Below, in pieces: positions 9,532-17,645 of a stretch of DNA of 64,000 bases; position 1 is the first letter of the stretch, and the number at the start of each line of letters is the position of its first letter. This DNA is from Litoribrevibacter albus (GTDB taxonomy: Bacteria; Pseudomonadota; Gammaproteobacteria; Pseudomonadales; Litoribrevibacteraceae), in assembly GCF_030159995.1 (NCBI RefSeq), contig NZ_BSNM01000015.1, positions 310,001-374,000 on the forward strand, written 5' to 3'. A model generated the notes under the pieces. That model saw only the letters and a list, made by a program, of their open reading frames with translations, ran no database searches and was not told the origin of the DNA. The translations under genes and the position numbers were made by a program.

Positions 9532-9547
9532 TCAAACGACCGTTTGA
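9532..9547. promoter_or_regulatory. Perfect palindrome resembling a PsrA (TetR-family) operator
   Basis: TCAAACG-AC-CGTTTGA is a perfect 7-2-7 inverted repeat and contains CAAAC-N4-GTTTG, which fits the site reported for the fatty-acid-responsive regulator PsrA of Pseudomonas. It lies 8 bases upstream of the -35 of the SCP2 promoter (centre near -50) and about 190 bases before sohB. Assignment to PsrA is inference; another TetR-family regulator could use the same site. Confidence 0.55.
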
Positions 9548-9738
9548 ACTATTTAGCCTAATTTATGTTTTCAATGTAAAGATTTAGGTGGGGATGACCG
9601 GTTATCGAAAATTTGTGTCGTGTTTGCCTTTCATCCCGGTGAATAAATGCAGTGATTACGTTGTCCTAAACGCATAGGCACATTATTATCAACTGCTGTT
9701 AATATTTTGGTCTGAAACGAATCAATAGGAGAGTAACT

Positions 9739-10794
9739 TTGGGCTTTTGGAGTGAGTACAGTGTTTTTCTGGCACAAGCAGTGACTGTGGTATTAGCGAT
9801 CATCGTCATCATTGGTTTTCTCGCTGCTGTGGGTCAGAAAAATCGAAGAGAAGGACATATTGAAATAAAAAAACTCAATGACAAGTTTGAGGATACTAAA
9901 GAGCTTTTTGAGCATGAGTTGCTTTCGAAAGATGAATTGAAAGAGAAACACAAGGCTCAAAAGAAAGCAGATAAAGAAAAGAAAAAAGCTGAGAAAAAAG
10001 AGGCTAAGACCGAATCAACAGAAAAAGTCCGTAAAAGACGGGTTTTTGTCATTGATTTCGATGGGGATGTAAATGCTTCTGCAGTAAGCTCCATGAGAGA
10101 AGAAATCAGTGCGGTTTTAACCTCGGCAGAACCATGTGATGAAGTCGTTGTTCGTCTGGAAAGCCCTGGTGGGGTTGTGCATGGTTATGGTCTGGCTGCT
10201 TCTCAGTTGGATCGTATTCGCAAGAAAGACATTCCATTAACGATTTGTGTCGACAAAGTAGCGGCCAGTGGTGGTTACATGATGGCGTGTTTGGCAAATA
10301 AAATTATTGCAGCGCCATTTGCTATTGTTGGTTCAATAGGTGTGGTTGCCCAGATTCCAAACATCCATCGTCTATTAAAGAAAAACGATATCGATGTTGA
10401 GTTGCATACGGCAGGCGAGTTTAAGCGCACTTTGACTGTGATTGGTGAAAATACGGATGAGGGGCGTGAGAAATTCAAACAGGACCTTCAGGACACCCAT
10501 GACTTGTTCAAATCGCATGTGTCTCAATATCGTCCGGAGTTGGCCATTGATAAAGTGGCCAATGGTGACATTTGGTATGGCACTGAAGCACTGAATAATA
10601 ATTTGATTGATGAAGTGATGACCAGTGATGAGTATTTAATGCAAGTGGCTGATGAGGCTGATGTCTTTGAAGTGAAATACGAAGTTAAAAAGTCCTTCCA
10701 GGAAAAGCTTGGAATGGCTGCATCATTGGGTATCACAAAGAGTATTGATAAGGTGCTGACTCGTTTCATCGACACTCGTACTCAAATTCGTTAA
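9739..10794 (+). CDS. sohB: Inner-membrane S49-family protease SohB
   Basis: Signal-peptide-peptidase-like serine protease acting at the inner membrane. One N-terminal membrane segment (about residues 9-30) is followed by a very Lys- and Glu-rich, probably coiled-coil linker (about 40-100), then the S49 domain. The likely nucleophile is Ser177 in AASGGYM and the general base Lys229 in AGEFKRT; LESPGGVVHGYG precedes them as in SppA and SohB. The start is a TTG with AGGAGAG five bases upstream. 351 residues is typical. The gene is divergent from the SCP2 gene across a 345-base regulatory gap. Confidence 0.93.
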   Translation: MGFWSEYSVFLAQAVTVVLAIIVIIGFLAAVGQKNRREGHIEIKKLNDKFEDTKELFEHELLSKDELKEKHKAQKKADKEKKKAEKKEAKTESTEKVRKRRVFVIDFDGDVNASAVSSMREEISAVLTSAEPCDEVVVRLESPGGVVHGYGLAASQLDRIRKKDIPLTICVDKVAASGGYMMACLANKIIAAPFAIVGSIGVVAQIPNIHRLLKKNDIDVELHTAGEFKRTLTVIGENTDEGREKFKQDLQDTHDLFKSHVSQYRPELAIDKVANGDIWYGTEALNNNLIDEVMTSDEYLMQVADEADVFEVKYEVKKSFQEKLGMAASLGITKSIDKVLTRFIDTRTQIR

Positions 10795-10846
10795 TTAATC
10801 GATTTAACTGTTGCTCCGTTACGTGAGTGCATGGGAAGGAGAAGAT

Positions 10847-11857
10847 ATGGATAGTAATCAAGTGACCAGTTATCAGGCGTTTGAAGTGACAGAGCAGGAC
10901 GATGGCTCGTTTGCTCAGGCAATCGTTACTAAAGACGTTCCATCTTTAAAAGAAGGCCATGTTCTGATCAAAGTGGAATATTCTGCGATTAACTATAAAG
11001 ATGCTTTGTCTTCTACTGGGAACAAAGGTGTGACACGCGAATATCCTCATGTACCGGGGATTGATGCGTCAGGTACGGTATTATCTTCTTCATCTGATGA
11101 GTTCAAAGCTGGCCAGCAAGTTGTTGTTACTGGTCATGATTTAGGCATGAATACTGACGGTGGCTATGGTCAGGTCATTCACGTTCCGGAAAGTTGGGTG
11201 CATTCTCTACCTGAAGGGTTTTCAACTCAGGATGCTGCTGTTTTAGGAACGGCTGGTATCACAGCGTCTCTTTGTATTGATAAATTGCTCATGACAGGTA
11301 TTGGGCCGGAAAGTGGCCCTGTGCTTGTAACAGGTGCAACCGGCGGTGTCGGTTCAATTGCGGTTGCCTTACTGGTGGATATGGGCTTTGAAGTGTATGC
11401 AGTTTCAGGGAAAGCAGACCAACATGAGCGTCTAAGAGCTTTGGGTGTAACAGAGGTCTTTGGTCGTGAGGAGTTGTCTGAATCCAATAAAAGACCCTTG
11501 CTGAAAGGTCGTTGGGCTGCAGCGATCGATACTGTGGGTGGTGTACCTCTGGAGAATATTCTCAAGTCGTTAATGCCTCAAGGTACGGCTGCAATTTGCG
11601 GCTTGGTGTCATCGCCGGCTCTGGCTATGACAGTCTTTCCGTTTATCCTTCGTGGTATTAACTTGGTTGGGATTGATTCAGCGGAAGTGTCTTCTGCGAA
11701 AAAGGCAGCTATGTGGGCCTTTATGCAGGAGCACAGTTCTATTCTACAAGGCTATCAAGACTGGGTAACTCCGATCACTCTAGATCAACTTCCTGAGTAC
11801 ATTGATCGTATTTTGAAAGGTGGTGCGGCAGGTCGAACTTTGGTTAAAGTAAGCTAA
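10847..11857 (+). CDS. Acrylyl-CoA reductase family oxidoreductase (YhdH/AcuI)
   Basis: NADPH-dependent medium-chain reductase of the YhdH/AcuI quinone-oxidoreductase family; AcuI members reduce acryloyl-CoA, an intermediate of DMSP breakdown in marine bacteria. 336 residues from the ATG at 10847, which follows GGAAGGAGA. Family features: NYKDALSSTG near the N-terminus, PGIDASGTV, and the nucleotide-binding GATGGVGSIAV. No zinc-binding cysteines are present, as expected for this branch. It sits 52 bases after sohB and ends at a strong terminator, so the two may be co-transcribed. Its actual substrate cannot be read from the sequence. Confidence 0.88.
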   Translation: MDSNQVTSYQAFEVTEQDDGSFAQAIVTKDVPSLKEGHVLIKVEYSAINYKDALSSTGNKGVTREYPHVPGIDASGTVLSSSSDEFKAGQQVVVTGHDLGMNTDGGYGQVIHVPESWVHSLPEGFSTQDAAVLGTAGITASLCIDKLLMTGIGPESGPVLVTGATGGVGSIAVALLVDMGFEVYAVSGKADQHERLRALGVTEVFGREELSESNKRPLLKGRWAAAIDTVGGVPLENILKSLMPQGTAAICGLVSSPALAMTVFPFILRGINLVGIDSAEVSSAKKAAMWAFMQEHSSILQGYQDWVTPITLDQLPEYIDRILKGGAAGRTLVKVS

Positions 11858-11896
11858 TTTTTTGTTACTAATGAGTTGGTAATATCAATCAGTGAT

Positions 11897-11928
11897 AAAA
11901 GCGCAGCCTCGGCTGCGCTTTTTTTTTG
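11897..11928 (+). terminator. Intrinsic terminator after yhdH-like gene
   Basis: GCGCAGCC-TC-GGCTGCGC, an eight-base-pair perfect stem, followed by a run of ten T residues. Confidence 0.95.
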
Positions 11929-12010
11929 ACCATTTAGACCGGATTGAGCATGACTTTTGCTGAGTGTTGAGTGATACCAAATTCTGAGATCAATTTAGTA
12001 AGGAAACTGG

Positions 12011-12361
12011 ATGAACTTTACAAAGCCAATGATCGATTTAGTGCAAGAAATCCGTCGACGCGTACCAAGTGTGCATAAACCCAGTATCAAACTCGCAAAT
12101 CCTGAGCTGCTGAATGAGCTGATCCCCATTTATAAAGAATCGAGTGATGCGGTGTTGCAGGCATTATTAAAGGAGTTGTTCTTTAAAGCCGGAGACGAGT
12201 GGCTCGCAAAATTAGAAGCGGGAGATATTTCAGATGAAAAGCTGGTTACTAAAATCTATCGGGGGCAGGTGCAGTTAGTGTCTGCTAAAGATGCGTCTTC
12301 TAAAGTGGCTTCGGTTGCTGAGAAACCAAGGAAAGTATATCGGGGCAGGGTGGTAGCCTAA
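12011..12361 (+). CDS. Small hypothetical protein with a repeated YRGxV motif
   Basis: 116 residues, soluble, basic, no signal peptide. A ribosome site AAGGAAACTGG precedes the ATG. The middle is helical and rich in Leu and Ala (residues 30-75). The motif KIYRGQV occurs near residue 83 and KVYRGRV at the very C-terminus, separated by a Ser/Ala/Lys-rich linker. I do not recognise the family. It lies alone between the yhdH terminator and a convergent antiporter gene. Length, codon use and start signal make it a probable gene. Confidence 0.7.
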   Translation: MNFTKPMIDLVQEIRRRVPSVHKPSIKLANPELLNELIPIYKESSDAVLQALLKELFFKAGDEWLAKLEAGDISDEKLVTKIYRGQVQLVSAKDASSKVASVAEKPRKVYRGRVVA

Positions 12362-12426
12362 GTCTTCACTACTCTGAATATTGGCTGTTTAACTGGTTGG
12401 GGGTGAAAACCCCCTTGTTTGGTTTA

Positions 12427-13608
12427 TCAGTCTCGTCTTAGCTTGTCTGTCATTGCAATGGGTGATGGATAGCGAGAAATAACAATGTAGGTGGAAATTA
12501 GAAAGGTGATAATTGCAGTAGCCTGAATCACATGAGCAGCTTCCACACCAATCATCCCTGTACCCAGTGCCAGGAAAGCCACAAGCAATGCGAATTCACT
12601 GTTTTGTCCTAAGCGGAATCCTACTTCCCAGCCCATTCTAGGGCTTTCCTCCAGCTTGAATAACAAGAAGCGAAACACCAGCGGTTTGAGAATCAAGAAA
12701 ATCGCGGCGAGAATGATGGCGGGTAACCAGACTTGTGGGAGTAATCCTAAGTTAAAGCTGGCGCCCAATGAGAAGAAGAACAGAACCAGAAAGAAGTCTC
12801 TCAATGGTTTTAGTGTTAAGGCAACAAATTGAGCAATAGGGGTTAAAGCCATGGTAACGCCTGCAACGAAGGCCCCAATTTCCTGGGATAGGCCAATGAA
12901 CGAGGCAAGTTCGGCCAAGCCAAGACACCAGCCAATGGTAATCAAAAACATAAATTCCTGAATTCGATCAAACTTGACCAATAGAGGGATAATCAACCAT
13001 TTGATCAGAGCCCAGGCAACGATGATTAGAAGCGGAAGCATGACCAGGGGTTGAATCATCATCCACCAGTCAATGCCTTGAGTACCGGCCTGGTTGCTCA
13101 AGGATTGAATGGCAATCAGCACCAGAATGGCGATTAAATCCTGTAAAAGTAACAGGCCAGTCACCAATTCACCAATATGTTTGTGGTGTAGGGCCGTAGT
13201 GGGTAGTAACTTAATACCTATGATGGTGCTGGAAAACATCATGGCCAGGCCAATGACCAAGGACTCGATGTCTGAATAGCCAAATAGGCTGGCAAAGCTG
13301 AACCCGGCAAATGCAAAAATAGCTGAAGAAAAAAGCGCTATCAGGGTGGCTTTTCTGAGCATGGTGATTAACTTGGCTGGCTGCATGTCTAGGCCAAGCA
13401 GGTACAGCAGAAAGACGATGCCAATGTGCGCTAAATCGCTGATTAGGCTCGGGTCATCGATAGTTGCAAAGCCATAGGGGCCTAATAGCGCTCCAAGTAC
13501 AATGTAGGCAATTAGAAGAGGCTGGCGGCCAAACATGGCAAGCGTGGCTAAAATAGCGGAGCCTGTAAAAATGACGAAGAAGTTAAATGTGATGCTGTGA
13601 TCCATCAA
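12427..13608 (-). CDS. Cation:proton antiporter, CPA2 family, without regulatory domain
   Basis: 393-residue integral membrane protein of the KefB/Na_H_Exchanger type with about 12 membrane segments. Typical features are the N-terminal GRQPLLIAYIVLGALLGP region, FSSTIIGIKLLP, LVTGLLLLQDLIAIL and the segment ending GASFNLGL. It ends straight after the membrane domain and so lacks the cytoplasmic NAD-binding (RCK/TrkA-N) domain present in KefB and in the other antiporter of this window. It may export Na+ or K+ in exchange for protons; the ion is not predictable. Monocistronic, with a terminator-like hairpin of the cysI operon beyond its promoter. Confidence 0.85.
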   Translation of the reverse strand: MMDHSITFNFFVIFTGSAILATLAMFGRQPLLIAYIVLGALLGPYGFATIDDPSLISDLAHIGIVFLLYLLGLDMQPAKLITMLRKATLIALFSSAIFAFAGFSFASLFGYSDIESLVIGLAMMFSSTIIGIKLLPTTALHHKHIGELVTGLLLLQDLIAILVLIAIQSLSNQAGTQGIDWWMMIQPLVMLPLLIIVAWALIKWLIIPLLVKFDRIQEFMFLITIGWCLGLAELASFIGLSQEIGAFVAGVTMALTPIAQFVALTLKPLRDFFLVLFFFSLGASFNLGLLPQVWLPAIILAAIFLILKPLVFRFLLFKLEESPRMGWEVGFRLGQNSEFALLVAFLALGTGMIGVEAAHVIQATAIITFLISTYIVISRYPSPIAMTDKLRRD

Positions 13609-13711
13609 CCGAAGGAAATCCTTAGAGCCAGGTTATTAGAGAGGTCTTACTGACTATAGCGGTTTTAGGAAGGGATTTGAAACAAAGAGATGGTTATTCA
13701 CGGGAAAGCCA

Positions 13712-13744
13712 TTAAAAAGGGGAAGCTCTGCTTCCCCTTTTTAA
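13712..13744 (-). terminator. Intrinsic terminator of the cysI operon
   Basis: Near-perfect symmetric hairpin with core GGGGAAGC-TCT-GCTTCCCC flanked by AAAAA and TTTTT, immediately 3' of the DUF934 gene on the minus strand. Confidence 0.9.
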
Positions 13745-13746
13745 CA

Positions 13747-14241
13747 TTACCCTAGGCGCTTACGGAAAAGCGGGGAAGGGTTGTCGTTTGCAGCCTGATA
13801 AGAGTAACGGAATGCTTCGAAGCCTGTTAATGCCTCTTCGATGTCCGTGTCTTCACGTACAGCAAAACTGTCAAAACCACAGCGAGCCATGAAGTGAAGT
13901 TGATCAAGCAGAACGTCACCAATCGCGCGTAGTTCACCCGTGTAGTTCATGCGTTCACGGATTAGGCGAGCGTATGAGTAACCACGGCCGTCAGCAAACT
14001 TAGGGAAGTTAACTGCGATGAACGCCACTTCTTGGTGGATGTCATTCAATAACTCTGCAGGCTGATCTGATTCAAGCCAAACAGCAACGTTATCACGGCT
14101 AGCAAGCGCGTCACGGTTGTCTAAATAATATTGAACAGGAAGGATCACGTTACCCTCTGGGGCGTCCGCTCCTTCCTCAATGGTAGTTACCAGTACGAAA
14201 TCGTCTTCAACGATAGCACGGTTCTTAATTAGCTTTGGCAT
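13747..14241 (-). CDS. DUF934 protein, sulfite reductase partner
   Basis: 164 residues, soluble. The conserved features of DUF934 are visible: AVNFPKFADGRGYSYARLIRER, then GELRAIGDVLLDQLHFMARCGFDSF. Members are almost always encoded directly after the ferredoxin-type nitrite/sulfite reductase and are assumed to support sulfite reduction or electron delivery; the exact role is not established. Here the gene overlaps the end of cysI by 17 bases, implying translational coupling, and the transcript ends at the hairpin just beyond. Confidence 0.88.
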   Translation of the reverse strand: MPKLIKNRAIVEDDFVLVTTIEEGADAPEGNVILPVQYYLDNRDALASRDNVAVWLESDQPAELLNDIHQEVAFIAVNFPKFADGRGYSYARLIRERMNYTGELRAIGDVLLDQLHFMARCGFDSFAVREDTDIEEALTGFEAFRYSYQAANDNPSPLFRKRLG

Positions 14242-15892
14242 ATACGCGCTCCTTGAATACTTCCATTCCGATACGTTTGAAAGTGTCTATGAACAGTTCA
14301 TCTTCTTGGCGATTTTCAACATAGATGTTCAGAATCTTATCCAAAACATCAACTACTTCATCGCGTTTGAAGGATGGGCCAAGGATCTTGCCAATTGCAG
14401 TTGTATTCAGTTTGCCTGAATCACCACCTAGAGAAATTTGATAGAACTCTTCGCCTTTCTTATCAACACCCAGGATACCGATGTTTCCAACGTGGTGATG
14501 ACCACACGCATTCATACAACCTGAAATGTTCAGGTCCAGATCGCCTAGATCGTGTAGGTAATCCAAATCATCAAAGCGGCGCATGATTTCGTCTGCAACC
14601 GGAATAGACTTGGCGTTTGCCAGTGCACAGTAGTCGCCACCAGGGCAGCAGATCATGTCGGTAAGCAGACCAAGGTTTGGTGTAGCAAAACCGGCTTCTT
14701 TCGCTGCTTCCCAAACGGCAAATAAGTCAGATTTTTTCACGTCTGCAAGAACGATGTTTTGCTCGTGAGTTGTACGTGCTTCACCGAAGCTGTATTGATC
14801 AGCGAGGTCAGCAATTTTATCCAATTGAACGTCAGTAACGTCACCTGGCGCGTGACCTGGACGCTTGATTGACAGCGTTGCAATCGCATAACCCGGCTTT
14901 TTGTGTTGAGCGACGTTACGATTTACCCAGTTCGCGAATCCTTTCGACTCGGCAAGCTTCGCTTCAAACTCCGGGCTGTTGTCTTCAAGTGCTTCATAAG
15001 CAGGTTCGGTGAAGTATGACTTCATCTTTTCCAGAAGTTCTGGTGTTAGCTTGCTGTCGCTGTCTTTGATGTGTGACCACTCTTCTTCTACCAACTCTGC
15101 GAATTTTGCTGGTGTAAGAGCTTTTACCAAAATTTTGATACGCGCCTTGTATTTGTTTAAGCGGTTACCTTTTTGGTTGTACACGCGAATGATCGCTTCC
15201 AGGTAAGTCAGAAGATCTTCAGCAGGAAGGTAATCGCGGATGGCGCTACCAATAATCGGTGTACGACCTAAGCCACCGCCAACAACAACGCGGAAACCGG
15301 TTTTACCTTCGGCGTTTTTCACCAAGTGCAAAGAAATGTCATGTACGTCCGTTGCTGAACGATCTGATTCAGTATTGGCGTTTACTGCAATTTTGAATTT
15401 ACGAGGTAGGAACGCAAATTCTGGGTGGAATGTAGACCATTGACGAATGATCTCGCAGTACGGACGAGGATCTTCTACTTCACCAGTACATACACCTGCA
15501 AATTGGTCGGTGGTGGTATTACGAATACAGTTACCAGACGTTTGCACCGCGTGCATTTCAACATCAGCCAATTCTTGCAGGATGTCAGGAACATCTGCCA
15601 GCTCAGGCCAGTTGAATTGAAGGTTTTGACGAGTACTGAAGTGTGCGTAGCCTTTGTCGTATTTGCGAGCGATTTCCGCAAGCTTACGAATTTGCTTAGA
15701 GGCTAGCATGCCGTAAGGTACAGCGACACGAAGCATTGGTGCCATGCGCTGAACATAAAGGCCGTTTTGAAGTCGTAGTGGCAAAAACTCCTCTTCGCTG
15801 AGTTTTCCCTCAAAGTAGCGACGGGTTTGGTCGCGGTACTGCTTCACACGGTCTTGGATGATCGCGTGATCGTATTCGTCATAAACGTACAT
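14225..15892 (-). CDS. cysI: Nitrite/sulfite reductase hemoprotein
   Basis: Reduces sulfite to sulfide by six electrons for cysteine synthesis, using coupled siroheme and a [4Fe-4S] cluster. 555 residues with the usual duplicated ferredoxin-like/hemoprotein halves. The cluster and siroheme ligands are the pattern Cys416-x5-Cys422 (in CCPGGDYC) and Cys459-x3-Cys463 (in SGCMNACG). The siroheme-contact segment TSGNCIRNTTTDQFAG is also present. It resembles the ferredoxin-dependent form found in Pseudomonas rather than the CysIJ flavoprotein pair, and no cysJ is present nearby. First gene of a two-gene operon with DUF934. Confidence 0.92.
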   Translation of the reverse strand: MYVYDEYDHAIIQDRVKQYRDQTRRYFEGKLSEEEFLPLRLQNGLYVQRMAPMLRVAVPYGMLASKQIRKLAEIARKYDKGYAHFSTRQNLQFNWPELADVPDILQELADVEMHAVQTSGNCIRNTTTDQFAGVCTGEVEDPRPYCEIIRQWSTFHPEFAFLPRKFKIAVNANTESDRSATDVHDISLHLVKNAEGKTGFRVVVGGGLGRTPIIGSAIRDYLPAEDLLTYLEAIIRVYNQKGNRLNKYKARIKILVKALTPAKFAELVEEEWSHIKDSDSKLTPELLEKMKSYFTEPAYEALEDNSPEFEAKLAESKGFANWVNRNVAQHKKPGYAIATLSIKRPGHAPGDVTDVQLDKIADLADQYSFGEARTTHEQNIVLADVKKSDLFAVWEAAKEAGFATPNLGLLTDMICCPGGDYCALANAKSIPVADEIMRRFDDLDYLHDLGDLDLNISGCMNACGHHHVGNIGILGVDKKGEEFYQISLGGDSGKLNTTAIGKILGPSFKRDEVVDVLDKILNIYVENRQEDELFIDTFKRIGMEVFKERVYAKAN

Positions 15893-16214
15893 GGGTTAGA
15901 TTTACTCCCACCTTGCTCAAAAATAGCAGGGCATAATCACAGTCGTATTAATGGTAGTTATTTCAATCAGAAATGAACCCGTGGGTCAGATGAGTATCTG
16001 GGCTTAAGATACTGCAAGACAGACGATGGGCGAACTACCGTTTTCTTATATGGCGCGCATTCTAAGTTATATAAAGCACGACTTAAAATTCATAATTGAA
16101 ATAAAGTTCATCGGTTTAATAGATTAACTTTAAATTTTTTATTGGTTTTCTGTATATCAGGGTTACAAGGCAGTTTACCTGATAGAGGACGGGGAATTTG
16201 ATAGGAACGTGTGC
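15893..16214. other. AT-rich gap between cysI and the MATE gene
   Basis: Holds the promoter and leader region for cysI on the minus strand. It is AT-rich, with a near-palindromic ATGGCGCGCAT around 16050. I cannot assign a confident -35/-10 pair or a CysB site, and I see no clear terminator for the MATE gene that ends at 16215. Confidence 0.6.
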
Positions 16215-17618
16215 CTAGACGGTTACATCAGAGGTCTCTAGGATTTGTGTGGGGTTGGCATGTTCCCTTTTCCATATTCGATAGAGGCACACACCGTTTA
16301 TGGCGCGTTGGCACGCATGGCAAAGGGTGTAAATTTCCAAAGAACCATAACCACTAAGATGGATTGCCAGCATGATGGGAAGTAAACCAAACCATTGGGT
16401 CATGCTGAGTACTCGCAGCACGGCTTTATTCTGATGCAGTGCATACAATGATTGTTTGGTGGAAATGGTAAAAGCTTCAAACAACAGAGAGACGGTAAGA
16501 ATAATAAGCGGCCAATAGGCAGCATTGATGACGTCCGTTTCTTTGGTCAGGATTTCTAACACTGGTTCCGTGGAAAATAAAAGGACCGGGCTGACCAGTA
16601 AGATTGTTCCAAGGGAAAGAGTTAGTGTAATTCGATACCACTTCTGTGAGTCTGAGGCATCGCCTTTGCCTTGTTGGAACAATGTGTGGGTGCGACTGAT
16701 AAAGGTGGTTGCAGACATTCCAAAGCCAATGACTGGCAGAATCAGCACCAGTGACAGGGTGATAATGATATGCGCTGCGGCAAGCTCAGTAACGCCGGTT
16801 TGGGCAATGATAGCCATAAATACGGCGGTGCCGATGGCAAAAATAACTTGTTGAAACGAAGTTGGCCAAGCCAGCAGCCATGCAATTTTAAATTCAGAGC
16901 GCTTGAGAGGGGCGGTTGCTGCAATGTGCCGTATGAGGTTTAGAGGCTTTAGCGTCAGTATCAGCAAGCCTGTAGTACCTATAGACATACTGATTAGAGT
17001 GGCTAACGCTGCTCCCTTCAGGCCGTACTCAGGGAAACCGAATTTCCCGAAGACTAAGGCGTAGCAAAGTACTGCCGAAACAATATGACTGAATAAAAGG
17101 CAGAACAAAAAAACCTTTGGACGGTTAGATCCGTGCCAAAAGCCTCTTAACGCCATTAAAACGGCGATGGGAAGTAAGCTCCAGCTTTTTATCCTGATGA
17201 ACTCTGAGGCTAAAGCCACAATACGTTCATCATTAATTTGAGCGGCAATTAGCTCACGACTAAAAAAATGCACGAGTACTATAAAGCACAAAGCAACGAG
17301 CGTTAGTTGTATAAGACCAATCAGGGTGTATCGTGTAGCTACTTCTGGTGTCTGTTCAATATGGCGCGCTACTTGAGATTGAACCGCAATGGCAAAACCT
17401 GCAAAGGCCGAAAGGAAAACAAAGAACAAATAACTGGCAGAGGCATTTGCGGCAAGCGCTTGTTGGCTGTAGTGACCAAGAATGGTGGTTTCTATCAGGC
17501 CAAGAATACTTAAGCTGGCCATGCCTAAAGCAATAGGGATAGCCAGTTTAAGAAGGTTTTTTATGGTGGGCTCGCAGACCTTGGCAAGGTCTGCGTTCAT
17601 CGTTGGGGTACTACTCAT
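16215..17618 (-). CDS. MATE family multidrug efflux transporter
   Basis: 467-residue inner-membrane exporter with about 12 membrane segments arranged as two homologous halves, driven by Na+ or H+. The N-terminal half has LLKLAIPIALGMASLS and the characteristic GLIETTILGHYS; the second half begins with a similar LKRSEFKIAWLLAWPTSFQQ. The drug or metabolite exported cannot be predicted. The start ATG lies 27 bases after the metH stop on the same strand, so it may be expressed by read-through from metH. Confidence 0.9.
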   Translation of the reverse strand: MSSTPTMNADLAKVCEPTIKNLLKLAIPIALGMASLSILGLIETTILGHYSQQALAANASASYLFFVFLSAFAGFAIAVQSQVARHIEQTPEVATRYTLIGLIQLTLVALCFIVLVHFFSRELIAAQINDERIVALASEFIRIKSWSLLPIAVLMALRGFWHGSNRPKVFLFCLLFSHIVSAVLCYALVFGKFGFPEYGLKGAALATLISMSIGTTGLLILTLKPLNLIRHIAATAPLKRSEFKIAWLLAWPTSFQQVIFAIGTAVFMAIIAQTGVTELAAAHIIITLSLVLILPVIGFGMSATTFISRTHTLFQQGKGDASDSQKWYRITLTLSLGTILLVSPVLLFSTEPVLEILTKETDVINAAYWPLIILTVSLLFEAFTISTKQSLYALHQNKAVLRVLSMTQWFGLLPIMLAIHLSGYGSLEIYTLCHACQRAINGVCLYRIWKREHANPTQILETSDVTV

Positions 17619-17645
17619 TCAGATGAATTCAGCTTAGTTCAGAAC

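Noticed and set aside
15009-15706. Several plus-strand frames antisense to cysI
   Set aside because: Shadow frames of a well-conserved gene with no start signals.
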